Assembly: GCF_004123845.1 (NCBI RefSeq)
Contig: NZ_NBDP01000030.1
Span: forward strand, 953,193-1,017,192
DNA: 64,000 bases
Origin: Allobosea sp. Tri-44
GTDB taxonomy: Bacteria; Pseudomonadota; Alphaproteobacteria; Rhizobiales; Beijerinckiaceae
Direction of reading: 5' to 3'
The notes below the pieces were generated by a model that searched no databases, had not been told where the DNA came from, and saw nothing but the letters and a program-made list of their open reading frames with translations. Both the position numbers and the translations under genes were made by a program. Numbering within the stretch: position 1 is the first letter of the stretch; every line of letters begins with the position of its first letter. Shown here in pieces: positions 8,299 to 16,347 of this stretch.

Positions 8299-9195
8299 TC
8301 AGGCGGCGATATGGGCGTCTCTCTTGGCGGGAACAAGGCGGGTCGGCGTCGGCGCAAGCCGCAGCGGCTCCTCCTCGACCTCTTCGGTGACGACCTCGAA
8401 GCGCCGCAGCCAGTGCGGGCCAAAGGAGGTGATCATCGGCACGTCCGTCGCGTCACGACCGCGAGCAAGGACGATGCGGCCGATGCGGCGCTGGTTGTGA
8501 CGGGCATCGAAGGTATGCCAGCGCCCGCCGAGCCAGACCTCGAACCAGGCGTTGAAGTCCATCGGCGCCGGGTTGGGCACGACGCCGATATCGCCGAGAT
8601 AGCCGTTGCAATAGCGCGCCGGGATGTTGAGGCAGCGGCATAGGGCGATCGCGAGGTGGGCGAAATCCCGGCAGACGCCGATACGCTCCTCGAAGGCCTC
8701 GGCCGCGGTCCTTGTGTTGCGCGCAAAAGCGTAGCCGAAGCTGACATGGTTATGGACGAATTCGGTCACGGCCTGAACGCGGGCCCAGCCGGGCTGGACC
8801 TGGCCAAACAGCCGCCAGGCAGTGTCGGCCAGCCGGTCGGTCTCGCAATAGCGGCTGCCGAGCAGATAGGGCAGTACCGCATCGGGCAGTTCGGCGGGTG
8901 CGACCTCGGAGGCGGCCGGGTCGGCGGCATCGGGCTCGCCGCTATCCTGGATAAGGCCTTCGCATGCGAGCATGACACCACCCGCCGGCGCAATGAAACG
9001 GCGACAGATGTTTCCGAACGGATCGAGATGCTGGCTGATCTCGATCGGCCCCGGCCGGGCCATGACAGGCGCCACGCGCATCTCGTCCGGGCGGATCAGA
9101 TCGTGCCGGCGCGAGGGATGAACATCGAGCAGCGTGAGCAGCGCTGTCGGCTGCTCGCAAACGAGCTCTATGCGGTAGCCGTAACGAATTTGCAT
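8299..9195 (-). CDS. Transglutaminase-like cysteine protease family protein
   Basis: 298 residues: a Bact_transglu_N beta domain (about 1-80), then a transglutaminase-like core. The nucleophile is in ERIGVCRDFAHLAIALCR and the aspartate in RWHTFDARHN. The position that normally holds the catalytic histidine (HAW in most family members) is asparagine here: MDFNAWFEVWLGG, codon AAC. Either this subfamily uses another residue or the protein is catalytically altered. Start at ATG 9195 with GAGG five bases upstream. It heads the minus-strand cluster with the lipid kinase and PAP2 genes. Such proteins are usually predicted proteases or amidases; the substrate is unknown. Confidence 0.82.
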   Translation of the reverse strand: MQIRYGYRIELVCEQPTALLTLLDVHPSRRHDLIRPDEMRVAPVMARPGPIEISQHLDPFGNICRRFIAPAGGVMLACEGLIQDSGEPDAADPAASEVAPAELPDAVLPYLLGSRYCETDRLADTAWRLFGQVQPGWARVQAVTEFVHNHVSFGYAFARNTRTAAEAFEERIGVCRDFAHLAIALCRCLNIPARYCNGYLGDIGVVPNPAPMDFNAWFEVWLGGRWHTFDARHNQRRIGRIVLARGRDATDVPMITSFGPHWLRRFEVVTEEVEEEPLRLAPTPTRLVPAKRDAHIAA

Positions 9196-9312
9196 GGTGA
9201 CCTCGATACTGCATGAAGAGAGCCGCCCCGCCGCGGCTGGTCAGTGCCAGCCGGCACACAATGACGCTCTGCTCTCCTCGAAGTTCCCTGCCTGCCCTGC
9301 ACATCTGCGCAT

Positions 9313-9342
9313 AAAAAAGGTGCGGACCTTTCGGCCCGCACC
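9313..9342 (-). terminator. Rho-independent terminator of the PRC-barrel gene
   Basis: On the minus strand a 10-bp stem (9333-9342 with 9319-9328, one G-U pair) closes a GAAA tetraloop and runs into six T. It lies about 85 bases after the PRC-barrel gene and insulates it from the transglutaminase cluster. Confidence 0.88.
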
Positions 9343-9426
9343 ACGCAATCACGACGATCCGGCTGGGGGGATAGCGACCGCCGCGAGTTGCGCCTTTGTG
9401 TGGAACGCAGGCCCTGGGGCGCGCTC

Positions 9427-9810
9427 TCACATCATCCAATACGGCATCGTGCCGTAGTAATCGTGCACCCGCTTGCCGTATTCCTTGTCGTGCCAATCAG
9501 GCTCGCCATCGGCGCCGTACATCGGGGCAGCTTCGAGCTTCTCGCGAGTGAGCGGCACAACATAGCCACCCTTTTCGACATCGTAATCGAGCATGCTCCA
9601 CGGGATCGGGTGGTATTTCTCACCGAGGCCGAGGAAGCCGCCGAACGACATGATCGCGTAGGCGACCTTGCCGGTCGCCTTGTCGAGCATGACGTCGTAG
9701 ATCGAGCCGAGATGCTCAGCGGCGGTATTGTAGACTTCAGTTCCGGCAACGCGAGCGCCGGCGATCAGCGGGTTGGCGGCATGAGAGGCTGCGGTCATCG
9801 TAGCACTCAT
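9427..9810 (-). CDS. PRC-barrel domain protein
   Basis: 127-residue soluble protein with a single PRC-barrel-like domain. GTEVYNTAAEHLGSIYDVMLD is the first strand pair, followed by AYAIMSFGGFLGLGEKYHPIPW and DYDVEKGGYVVPLTREKL. In alphaproteobacteria such stand-alone proteins are often stress-associated or photosynthesis-related, but no specific role can be read here. The C terminus is Tyr/Met-rich (YYGTMPYWMM). Start at ATG 9810 with GGAGG about five bases upstream. It is single-gene, bounded by a strong terminator and by a 385-bp divergent spacer. Confidence 0.85.
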   Translation of the reverse strand: MSATMTAASHAANPLIAGARVAGTEVYNTAAEHLGSIYDVMLDKATGKVAYAIMSFGGFLGLGEKYHPIPWSMLDYDVEKGGYVVPLTREKLEAAPMYGADGEPDWHDKEYGKRVHDYYGTMPYWMM

Positions 9811-10195
9811 CGGTCCCTCCATGAATAGCTTATCGGGCCGACCTTCGAGCCGGCTCGTTCCATCAACCCGACGGAAGCGGCCGGGTTCCCAACGCGCAGG
9901 ACAAAAAGATCGCGCTGTCCGGCGGGCTCTAAGAGAACTGTCCGCGCGTTCAGAGAGTGTCCGGAACCGGCGCAGCCGGCCGGAGCGCGGAACAAATGCC
10001 GGCAAGCGCGGTTTGATGGTGGATCGAGCGTCCGGCTTCAGCCGACACGCTTCAGGCGGCAAGCCACCAAGGCACTGCCGCACGACCCGCGACCGATACG
10101 CCGATGGCCGTTTGCAAGCTCGTTCTTGCCAAGCTTGTTCTTGCATTGTCGCGTCGCGACGCCGTCGGCCCTGCCACAAAGGGAAGGAACGTCCG
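9811..10195. other. Divergent intergenic region between PRC-barrel and glycine-zipper lipoprotein genes
   Basis: 385 bases without a supported gene. Both flanking genes read outward, so the promoters of both must lie here. Short open frames cross it on both strands, but they have Arg/Ser-rich compositions, no ribosome binding site and no recognisable domain. No clear operator or repeat was found by eye. Confidence 0.6.
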
Positions 10196-10459
10196 ATGAA
10201 GAAGCTTCTACTTGTCGCCGCCGCGGTCGCCGCGCTCGGCGCCTGCACGCCCCGCGAAGAGCGAACCGCGACCGGTGCGGTGATCGGCGCCGGCGCGGGC
10301 GCCCTCATCGGCGGTGCCGCGACAGGGCGCGCCGGCGGCGCTCTGGCGGGCGCGGCGATCGGCGGTGCCGGCGGCGCCATCATCGGCAACGCGACCTCGC
10401 CGGACCAGATCTGCTATGGCCGTGACGAATGGGGCCGGCGCGTCCGCTACGCCTGCTAA
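10196..10459 (+). CDS. Small glycine-zipper lipoprotein
   Basis: 87 residues. The signal peptide MKKLLLVAAAVAALGAC ends in the lipobox LGAC, so Cys17 is the predicted lipidated residue. Residues about 27-65 are a Gly/Ala zipper (GAVIGAGAGALIGGAATG and similar), as in YMGG/OmpA-like 'glycine zipper 2TM' proteins that insert in the outer membrane or self-associate. The C-terminal ICYGRDEWGRRVRYAC contains two cysteines. The ATG is preceded by GGGAAGGAA. Likely an envelope or stress protein; the exact role is unknown. Confidence 0.8.
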   Translation: MKKLLLVAAAVAALGACTPREERTATGAVIGAGAGALIGGAATGRAGGALAGAAIGGAGGAIIGNATSPDQICYGRDEWGRRVRYAC

Positions 10460-10467
10460 AGGCTCCT

Positions 10468-10552
10468 CGTCATTGCGAGGAACACCAGCGACGAAGCCAT
10501 CCGGGGACGGCAGAATTATGCCTCCTCCGGATGGTTTTGCTGTGCTCGGGTG
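10468..10552. repeat. Intergenic repeat, CGTCATTGCGAGG type (partial)
   Basis: Starts with CGTCATTGCGAGGAAC and continues with ACGAAGCCATCCGGGG, then an inverted GCCATCCGG/CCGGATGG pair. This matches the start of the short dispersed repeats common in Hyphomicrobiales genomes, though the usual inverted copy of the first arm is not present. It lies between the convergent lipoprotein gene and hutC. Confidence 0.55.
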
Positions 10553-10562
10553 AACCTACCGC

Positions 10563-11312
10563 TCAGACCGCACCATAGGGCCCGAAACGGCCGACGAATC
10601 GATGGCGACCGCCGGGATAGAGCAATCGCACGGCGGTGATCGGGTCGGCGTGGTTCCAGGTTCGGCGCTCGACCAGCAGGCAGGGCTCGCCGGCGTCGAT
10701 CTTCAGCAGCTCAGCCTCCTGCGGCTCCGCCGCGATGGCGCTGATCGCGTGCTCGGCCTGTGACCACAGGCTGTTCTGGAGCAGCCAGTCGCCAGGCGGG
10801 GTCTCGGCGAAGCTTTCGTCCGCGACCTGCGGCAGCGTGGCAAGGTGGATCACCCTGTCCTCCAGCACATGCGGCCTGCCATCGGCGAAGTGTAGCAAAG
10901 TCAGGTGCGTGATCTCGACGGAGCGGCGAAGTTCGAAGCGCGCCGCAACCTCGCGCTGCGCCTTGCCGTCGCGCCGTTGCAGGATGCGATAGCTGTAGGC
11001 CTGACCGAGCTCGCGAACCTCCTGCGGGATCGAGAGGATGTCGAGCATGGCGTGGCTCGTCGGCGGACTTGCGACGATTGTGCCCGAGCGGCGCCGGCGC
11101 GTGATCAGTCCCTCGCGGGCAAGCTGCGCCAGCGCGCGATGCACGGTCATGCGCGAGGCACCGAGCCGCTCCATCAGCGCGTGTTCGGGTGGCACCGCCG
11201 TCCCCGGTGGCCAGGTGCCGGCCAGGATCAGATCGCGGACGGCGCGACGGATCTGGTCATAGAGCGGACCGGCTCCATCCAGCGTCACGGCATCGATCTG
11301 TGTGGCTGACAT
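10563..11312 (-). CDS. hutC: Histidine utilization repressor HutC (GntR family)
   Basis: 249-residue repressor of the hut genes. The N-terminal GntR winged helix-turn-helix spans about residues 15-80 (PPEHALMERLGASRMTVHRAL, GLITRRRRSGTIV). A UTRA ligand domain of the HutC type fills the rest (ITHLTLLHFADGRPHVLEDR, LLVERRTWNHADPITAVRLLYPG). In characterised systems urocanate is the inducer. It lies 13 bases downstream of hutF on the same strand, so it is co-transcribed with it and probably autoregulated through the palindromes at 12712-12751. GGGAG lies close before the ATG. Confidence 0.93.
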   Translation of the reverse strand: MSATQIDAVTLDGAGPLYDQIRRAVRDLILAGTWPPGTAVPPEHALMERLGASRMTVHRALAQLAREGLITRRRRSGTIVASPPTSHAMLDILSIPQEVRELGQAYSYRILQRRDGKAQREVAARFELRRSVEITHLTLLHFADGRPHVLEDRVIHLATLPQVADESFAETPPGDWLLQNSLWSQAEHAISAIAAEPQEAELLKIDAGEPCLLVERRTWNHADPITAVRLLYPGGRHRFVGRFGPYGAV

Positions 11313-11325
11313 AGCTCCCTGACTC

Positions 11326-12693
11326 TCAGGCGAGGAGATTGCGGATCACCTGACCATAGCGCGCGGCGATGCGGGCGCGGTCAATGTGCCGGCCGGCGCT
11401 GACCACAGGCTTTCCACCGACGACGACCTCCGCGACCGGCAAAGCGGGAGCGGCGAAGATGGCGCTGTCGAGGGCGAAATCGCCGGCCTTGCCGACGATG
11501 GCGGGATGCTCGGCATCGAGCGTGACGAGATCGGCACGGTGGCCGACGGCGATCGCGCCGACGCTGCGCCCGCAGGCCTGCGCGCCACCGGCGCAGGCGT
11601 CCTGCCAGAGCCTGAGGCCGGCCGAGACGCCGGCTTCAGCCCAGAGTGCACGCCGCCGATCACGCAGGCGCTGCGAATATTCGAGCAGGCGGAGTTCGCC
11701 GCCGGCACCGATCTCGACATTGGAATCGCTGCCGACGCCGATGCGCCCACCCTTTTCGCGGTAGCGCACGCCATCGAAGATGCCGTCGCCGAGATTGGCC
11801 TCGGTGATCGGACACAGGCCCGCGACCGCGCCGGAGAGCGCCATCGCGTCGCGCTCGGCATCGCTCAGATGCGTCGCATGGATCAGGCACCAGCGCTGGT
11901 CGACCGCGACGTTCTCCATGAGCAGCTCGACCGGGCGGCGGCCGGTGATGGCGAGGCTGTCCTCGACCTCGCGGATCTGCTCGGCGACATGGATGTGCAG
12001 CGGCACATTCTGGCGAAGCTCGGCGATCCAGCTCAGGTCTTCGAGCGCCACGGCCCGCAGCGAATGCGGAGCAAGGCCGACGCGCGCATCGGGCAGGCTG
12101 GCGACTGCCTTCTCGCTGCCCTCGATCAGGCGCGCATAGGCATCGCGGTCGTTGAGGAAGCGGCGCTGACCGGGCGCGGCCGGCGCGCTGCCGAAATTGC
12201 CGTAGCGATAGAGCACCGGCAGCAAGGTCAACCCAATGCCGGTCTCTTCGGACGCTGCCGCGATCGCCGCGCCCATTGCGGCGATGTCGCCATAAGCGCG
12301 GCCATCCTTGTCATGATGCAGGTAGTGGAATTCGGCGAGCGCGGTGAAGCCGCCTTCCAGCATCTCGACCATGGCCTGCGCCGCGATCGCCTGGACGTCG
12401 TCCGGGTTCAGGCGATCGAGGAAGCGGTACATCACCTCGCGCCAGGTCCAGAACGAATCCTCCGAGGCGCCGCGCCGTTCGGCGAGGCCGGCCATGCCGC
12501 GCTGGAAGGTGTGGCTGTGCAGATTGGGCAGGCCCGGCAGTGCAAGACCAGCGAGCCTGGTCGCGCCGGCCGGCGCCGCCTGCCCCGCCGCGACCGACAT
12601 GATCGTTCCATGATCGAGCGTCAGCGTGACGTTCTCGGCGAAGCCCTCGGGCAGCAGCGCCTGGGCGAGATGCAGTGTCGTATGTCCGGTCAC
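11326..12693 (-). CDS. hutF: Formimidoylglutamate deiminase
   Basis: Converts N-formimino-L-glutamate to N-formyl-L-glutamate plus ammonia, the fourth step of the five-step histidine pathway. Amidohydrolase fold with the metal motif GLPNLHSHTFQRGMAG, then HIHVAEQ (metal histidines), HATHLSDAE and VGSDSNVEIGAG. I place the start at GTG 12693 (455 residues), which has GAGG eight bases upstream. In-frame ATG 12717 and TTG 12723 lie inside the operator palindrome and lack a ribosome binding site. hutF leads the hutF-hutC transcript, divergent from hutI. Confidence 0.92.
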   Translation of the reverse strand: MTGHTTLHLAQALLPEGFAENVTLTLDHGTIMSVAAGQAAPAGATRLAGLALPGLPNLHSHTFQRGMAGLAERRGASEDSFWTWREVMYRFLDRLNPDDVQAIAAQAMVEMLEGGFTALAEFHYLHHDKDGRAYGDIAAMGAAIAAASEETGIGLTLLPVLYRYGNFGSAPAAPGQRRFLNDRDAYARLIEGSEKAVASLPDARVGLAPHSLRAVALEDLSWIAELRQNVPLHIHVAEQIREVEDSLAITGRRPVELLMENVAVDQRWCLIHATHLSDAERDAMALSGAVAGLCPITEANLGDGIFDGVRYREKGGRIGVGSDSNVEIGAGGELRLLEYSQRLRDRRRALWAEAGVSAGLRLWQDACAGGAQACGRSVGAIAVGHRADLVTLDAEHPAIVGKAGDFALDSAIFAAPALPVAEVVVGGKPVVSAGRHIDRARIAARYGQVIRNLLA

Positions 12694-12711
12694 GCTGGCG
12701 TCCTCGTTTAA

Positions 12712-12723
12712 TTGCATATGCAA
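12712..12723. promoter_or_regulatory. Candidate HutC operator 1
   Basis: Perfect 12-bp palindrome TTGCATATGCAA in the hutF/hutI divergent promoter region, nearest to hutF. The same sequence recurs 26 bp away and a 10-bp core recurs at 31956-31965. Assignment to HutC is inferred from position and symmetry. Confidence 0.75.
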
Positions 12724-12735
12724 ATGAAGCTTGCT

Positions 12736-12751
12736 AATTGCATATGCAATT
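12736..12751. promoter_or_regulatory. Candidate HutC operator 2
   Basis: Perfect 16-bp palindrome AATTGCATATGCAATT, with its centre 26 bp from that of operator 1, about 2.5 helical turns. It precedes the hutI start by about 45 bases. The two boxes could control the divergent hutF-hutC and hutIHGU-D transcripts together. Confidence 0.78.
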
Positions 12752-12794
12752 GTCTAGCATAGCCATAAGGCGAATGAAGTCGAGAGGAGGCGAC

Positions 12795-14018
12795 GTGGCG
12801 ACGACCCCTTCCAACAGCAACCGAGTGTGGACCAACGCCCGGCTCGCGACCATGGCGGCCGATGCAGGCACGCCCTATGGCGCGATCGAGGACGGCGTGG
12901 TCATCGCCCGCGACGGCCGCATCGTCTTCGCCGGTCCGCGCTCGGAGGCTCCCGCCTTCGGCAGCGCCGAGGTGATCGACTGCGCGCGGCGCTGGATCAC
13001 GCCCGGCCTCATCGATTGCCACACCCATCTCGTCTATGGCGGCGATCGTGCCAACGAGTTCGAATTGCGCCTGAAGGGTGCGAGCTATGAGGAGATCGCC
13101 CGCGCCGGTGGCGGCATCGTCTCCAGCGTCAAGGCGACGCGCGCAGCAACTGAAGACCAGCTCTTCGCCAGCGCCGACAAGCGCCTCGCTGCGCTGATCG
13201 CCGAGGGCGTCACCACGGTCGAGATCAAGTCGGGCTACGGGCTCGACACTGACAGCGAGGTCAAAGTGCTGGCGGTCGCCCGCCGGCTCGGGCGCGAGCG
13301 CCCGGTCAGGGTGCTGACCACCTTCCTCGGCGCCCATGCCGTGCCGGCCGAGTTCAAGGGCCGTTCGGGCGATTATATCGATCTCGTCTGCGGCCCGATG
13401 CTCGATGCGATCGCCGAACAGAAGCTCGCCGACGCCGTCGATGTGTTCTGCGAGGGCATCGCCTTCTCACCGGAGGAGACGGCCCGTGTCTTCACCGCCG
13501 CAAAGGCGAAGGGCTTAGCCGTCAAGATCCATGCCGAGCAGCTTTCAAATCTCGGCGGCGCGGCGCTGGCGGCCAGCTTCGGCGCGCTCTCGGCCGACCA
13601 TCTCGAGCATCTCGACGAGGCCGGTGTCATCGCGATGGCCAAGGCCGGCACCGTTGCGGTGGTGCTGCCGGGCGCCTTCTACTTCCTGCGCGAGACGGTA
13701 AAGCCTCCGATCGAACTGCTGCGCCAGCATGGCGTGCCGATCGCGCTCGCCACCGACGCCAATCCCGGCACCTCGCCGCTGACCTCGCCGCTGCTGACCA
13801 TGAACATGGGCTGCACCCTGTTCCGACTGACGCCGGAGGAGGCGCTGGCCGGCATGACCCGGAATGCAGCGCTCGCCCTCGGACTTCAAGATCAGATCGG
13901 CACGCTCGAAGCCGGCAAGGCCTGCGATCTCGCCATCTGGGAGATCGAGCGCCCGGCCGAGCTTGCCTATCGCATCGGCTTCAACCCGCTTCACGCCCGC
14001 ATCCGGAACGGACAATGA
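12795..14018 (+). CDS. hutI: Imidazolonepropionase
   Basis: Hydrolyses imidazolone-5-propionate to N-formimino-L-glutamate, the third histidine-degradation step. Amidohydrolase with ITPGLIDCHTHLVYGGDR (metal site), VEIKSGYGLD, KIHAEQLSN, SADHLEHLDEAG and ATDANPGTSPL. The GTG start at 12795 has AGAGGAGG immediately upstream and gives 407 residues, the usual family size. An upstream in-frame ATG at 12738 falls within the operator and was rejected. The stop overlaps the hutH start (ATGA). Confidence 0.94.
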   Translation: MATTPSNSNRVWTNARLATMAADAGTPYGAIEDGVVIARDGRIVFAGPRSEAPAFGSAEVIDCARRWITPGLIDCHTHLVYGGDRANEFELRLKGASYEEIARAGGGIVSSVKATRAATEDQLFASADKRLAALIAEGVTTVEIKSGYGLDTDSEVKVLAVARRLGRERPVRVLTTFLGAHAVPAEFKGRSGDYIDLVCGPMLDAIAEQKLADAVDVFCEGIAFSPEETARVFTAAKAKGLAVKIHAEQLSNLGGAALAASFGALSADHLEHLDEAGVIAMAKAGTVAVVLPGAFYFLRETVKPPIELLRQHGVPIALATDANPGTSPLTSPLLTMNMGCTLFRLTPEEALAGMTRNAALALGLQDQIGTLEAGKACDLAIWEIERPAELAYRIGFNPLHARIRNGQ

Positions 14019-15541
14019 CCACGCTCTCTCTCACTCCCGGCGAGGCCCGCCTCGCCGACTGGCGCCATGTCCTCGACGGCGCCACCATCTCTCTCACAGA
14101 CACCGGCGCGATCGCCGCCGCGCAGGCGATCGTCGACGATATCGTTGCCGCCGGCACCGTGACCTATGGCGTCAACACCGGCTTCGGCAAGCTCGCCAGC
14201 GTCCGCATCGCCGACAACGATCTCGCCAAGCTGCAGCGCAACCTCATCCTCTCGCATGCGGTCGGCACCGGCCCTGCTTTGCCGGACGAAGTCGTTTCCC
14301 TGATCCTCGCCATGAAGGCGGCGAGCCTGGCGCGCGGCGCTTCCGGTGTCCGCCCCGTCGTGGTCGAGGCGCTGATCGGCGCGCTCCAGGCCGGCGCGCT
14401 GCCGGTCGTGCCGGCCAAGGGCTCCGTCGGCGCCTCCGGCGACCTTGCCCCGCTGGCGCATCTCACCGCCGCGTTGATGGGCGTCGGCGAGATCAGGCTG
14501 AAGGGCGAAGTCCTGCCGGCCGCCGACGCCCTGAAGCGCATCGGCCAGGCGCCGCTGGCGCTCGGCGCCAAGGAGGGCCTGGCGCTGATCAACGGCACGC
14601 AGGTCTCGGCCTCGCTGGCGCTGGCCGGACTCACCAGCATCGCCCGCGTCTTCGATGCGGCGCTGATCGCCGGCGCGCTCTCGGTCGATGCGCTCAAGGG
14701 TTCGGACACGCCGTTCGATCCGCGCATCCAGCAGCTGCGCGGCCAGCCCGGCCAGATCAAGGTCGCGGCATTGCTGCTGCAGCTGATCGCCGGCAGCGAG
14801 ATCCGCGAGAGCCACCGCTTCGGCGATTCCAAGGTCCAGGACCCCTACTCGCTGCGCTGCCAGCCGCAGGTGATGGGCGCGGTGCGTGATCTCCTCGCCA
14901 ATGTCGCCGCGACGCTCGCGATCGAGGCCAATGCGGTCACCGACAACCCGCTGGTGCTGGGGCCGGGCGAGATCGTCTCGGGCGGCAATTTCCACGCCGA
15001 GCCGGTCGCCTTCGCCGCCGACATGCTGGCAATGGGAGTCTGCGAGATCGGCAACCTCGCCGAGCGCCGCATCGCGCTGCTGGTCGATCCGGTGATGAGC
15101 GGCCTGCCGCCCTTCCTCGCCCGCGATGCCGGCCTCAACTCCGGCTTCATGATCGCGCAGGTGACCGCCGCGGCGCTCGCTTCCGAGAACAAGCAGAGGG
15201 CGTATCCCGCCTCGGTCGACACCATCCCGACCTCGGCCAATCAGGAAGACCATGTCTCGATGGCGACGCATGGCGCCTTCCGCCTGATCGAGATGGCGAA
15301 GAACGCGGCGAGCATCATCGCGGTCGAATTGATGGCCGCGGCCGAGGCGATCGAGCATCACCAGCCGATGAAGACCTCGCCGCGACTCGAGCCGGTGCTG
15401 GCGCTGATCCGCGGAAAAATCGCGCCGCTGACCGAAGACCGCTATCTCGCGCCCGATCTCGCGGCGGCGACGGAACTCGTGCTCTCGGGCGCGCTCGGCA
15501 AGGCCGCCGGCGTCGACAGCTTCGCGGAGCTCTCCGCATGA
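14015..15541 (+). CDS. hutH: Histidine ammonia-lyase
   Basis: Deaminates L-histidine to urocanate, the first step. At 508 residues it has the family's length. The MIO-forming Ala-Ser-Gly triad is at about residues 140-142 within GSVGASGDLAPLAHL. VTYGVNTGFGKLA near residue 50, LALINGTQVS, and QDPYSLRCQPQVMG are further active-site segments. The start overlaps the hutI stop and the stop overlaps the hutG start, so the operon is translationally coupled. Confidence 0.96.
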   Translation: MTTLSLTPGEARLADWRHVLDGATISLTDTGAIAAAQAIVDDIVAAGTVTYGVNTGFGKLASVRIADNDLAKLQRNLILSHAVGTGPALPDEVVSLILAMKAASLARGASGVRPVVVEALIGALQAGALPVVPAKGSVGASGDLAPLAHLTAALMGVGEIRLKGEVLPAADALKRIGQAPLALGAKEGLALINGTQVSASLALAGLTSIARVFDAALIAGALSVDALKGSDTPFDPRIQQLRGQPGQIKVAALLLQLIAGSEIRESHRFGDSKVQDPYSLRCQPQVMGAVRDLLANVAATLAIEANAVTDNPLVLGPGEIVSGGNFHAEPVAFAADMLAMGVCEIGNLAERRIALLVDPVMSGLPPFLARDAGLNSGFMIAQVTAAALASENKQRAYPASVDTIPTSANQEDHVSMATHGAFRLIEMAKNAASIIAVELMAAAEAIEHHQPMKTSPRLEPVLALIRGKIAPLTEDRYLAPDLAAATELVLSGALGKAAGVDSFAELSA

Positions 15542-16347
15542 GCGCCGACATCGTCTCCGTCACGCGCGGTTCCTCGCCGCTGGTGCTGTCGATGCCGCAT
15601 CTCGGCACCGGCCTGCCGGACGAGGTCGCGACGCAGCTCGATGCACGCGGCAAGCTGGTCGAGGACACCGACTGGCATATGCGCCAGCTCTACGGCTTCG
15701 CCGAGCGCTTCCAGCCGAGCATCGTCGAGGCGCAATTGTCGCGCTTCGTCATCGACCTCAATCGCGATCCCGCCGGCGTCTCGCTCTATCCCGGCCAGGC
15801 GACGACCGAGCTCGTGCCGACCACGACCTTCGACGGCGCGCCGATCTGGCAGACCGCGCCGGACGAAGCCGAGATCACCCGCCGGCGCGAGGCTTACTTC
15901 AAGCCCTATCACGCAGCGCTCGCCGCCGAGATCGCGCACGCCAAGGCGCAGCACGGCTTCTGCCTGCTCTGGGACTGCCACTCGATCAAATCTGTGATCC
16001 CGCGCCTGTTCCCGGGCACGCTGCCGACGCTCAATCTCGGCACCAATTCGGGCGCGAGCGCCGCGCCTTCCGTCGAGGCCGCCGCAGCCGCGGCGATGGC
16101 CGGCAGCGCCTTCAGCCAGGTCGTCAACGGCCGCTTCAAGGGCGGCTGGATCACCCGGCATTACGGCCGCCCGGCCGAACGCGTGCACGCGCTCCAGATG
16201 GAGATCGCGCTCTCGGCCTATCTCGACGATGAAGCCGCGCCCTGGACCTTCGCCCCGGCAAAGGCCGCCAGCCTGCAAGCCACCCTTTCCGCCATGATCG
16301 AGGCCGCGCTCGCCGCCGCCACCCAGCTCGAACGGAGCAAGCCATGA
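15538..16347 (+). CDS. hutG: N-formylglutamate deformylase
   Basis: Hydrolyses N-formylglutamate to glutamate and formate, the final step of the five-step route, matching the presence of hutF. 269 residues of the FGase family: VLSMPHLGTGLP, EDTDWHMRQLYGF, RFVIDLNRDPAGVSLYPGQ, LLWDCHSIKSVIPRLFPG and GGWITRHYGRP. The His and Asp residues of the first, second and fourth segments are the likely metal ligands. It overlaps hutH and hutU by four bases each. Confidence 0.94.
   Translation: MSADIVSVTRGSSPLVLSMPHLGTGLPDEVATQLDARGKLVEDTDWHMRQLYGFAERFQPSIVEAQLSRFVIDLNRDPAGVSLYPGQATTELVPTTTFDGAPIWQTAPDEAEITRRREAYFKPYHAALAAEIAHAKAQHGFCLLWDCHSIKSVIPRLFPGTLPTLNLGTNSGASAAPSVEAAAAAAMAGSAFSQVVNGRFKGGWITRHYGRPAERVHALQMEIALSAYLDDEAAPWTFAPAKAASLQATLSAMIEAALAAATQLERSKP

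Noticed and set aside
12738..12794. Earlier in-frame start for hutI at ATG 12738
   Set aside because: It lies in the operator palindrome, lacks a ribosome binding site and would add residues not seen in the family.
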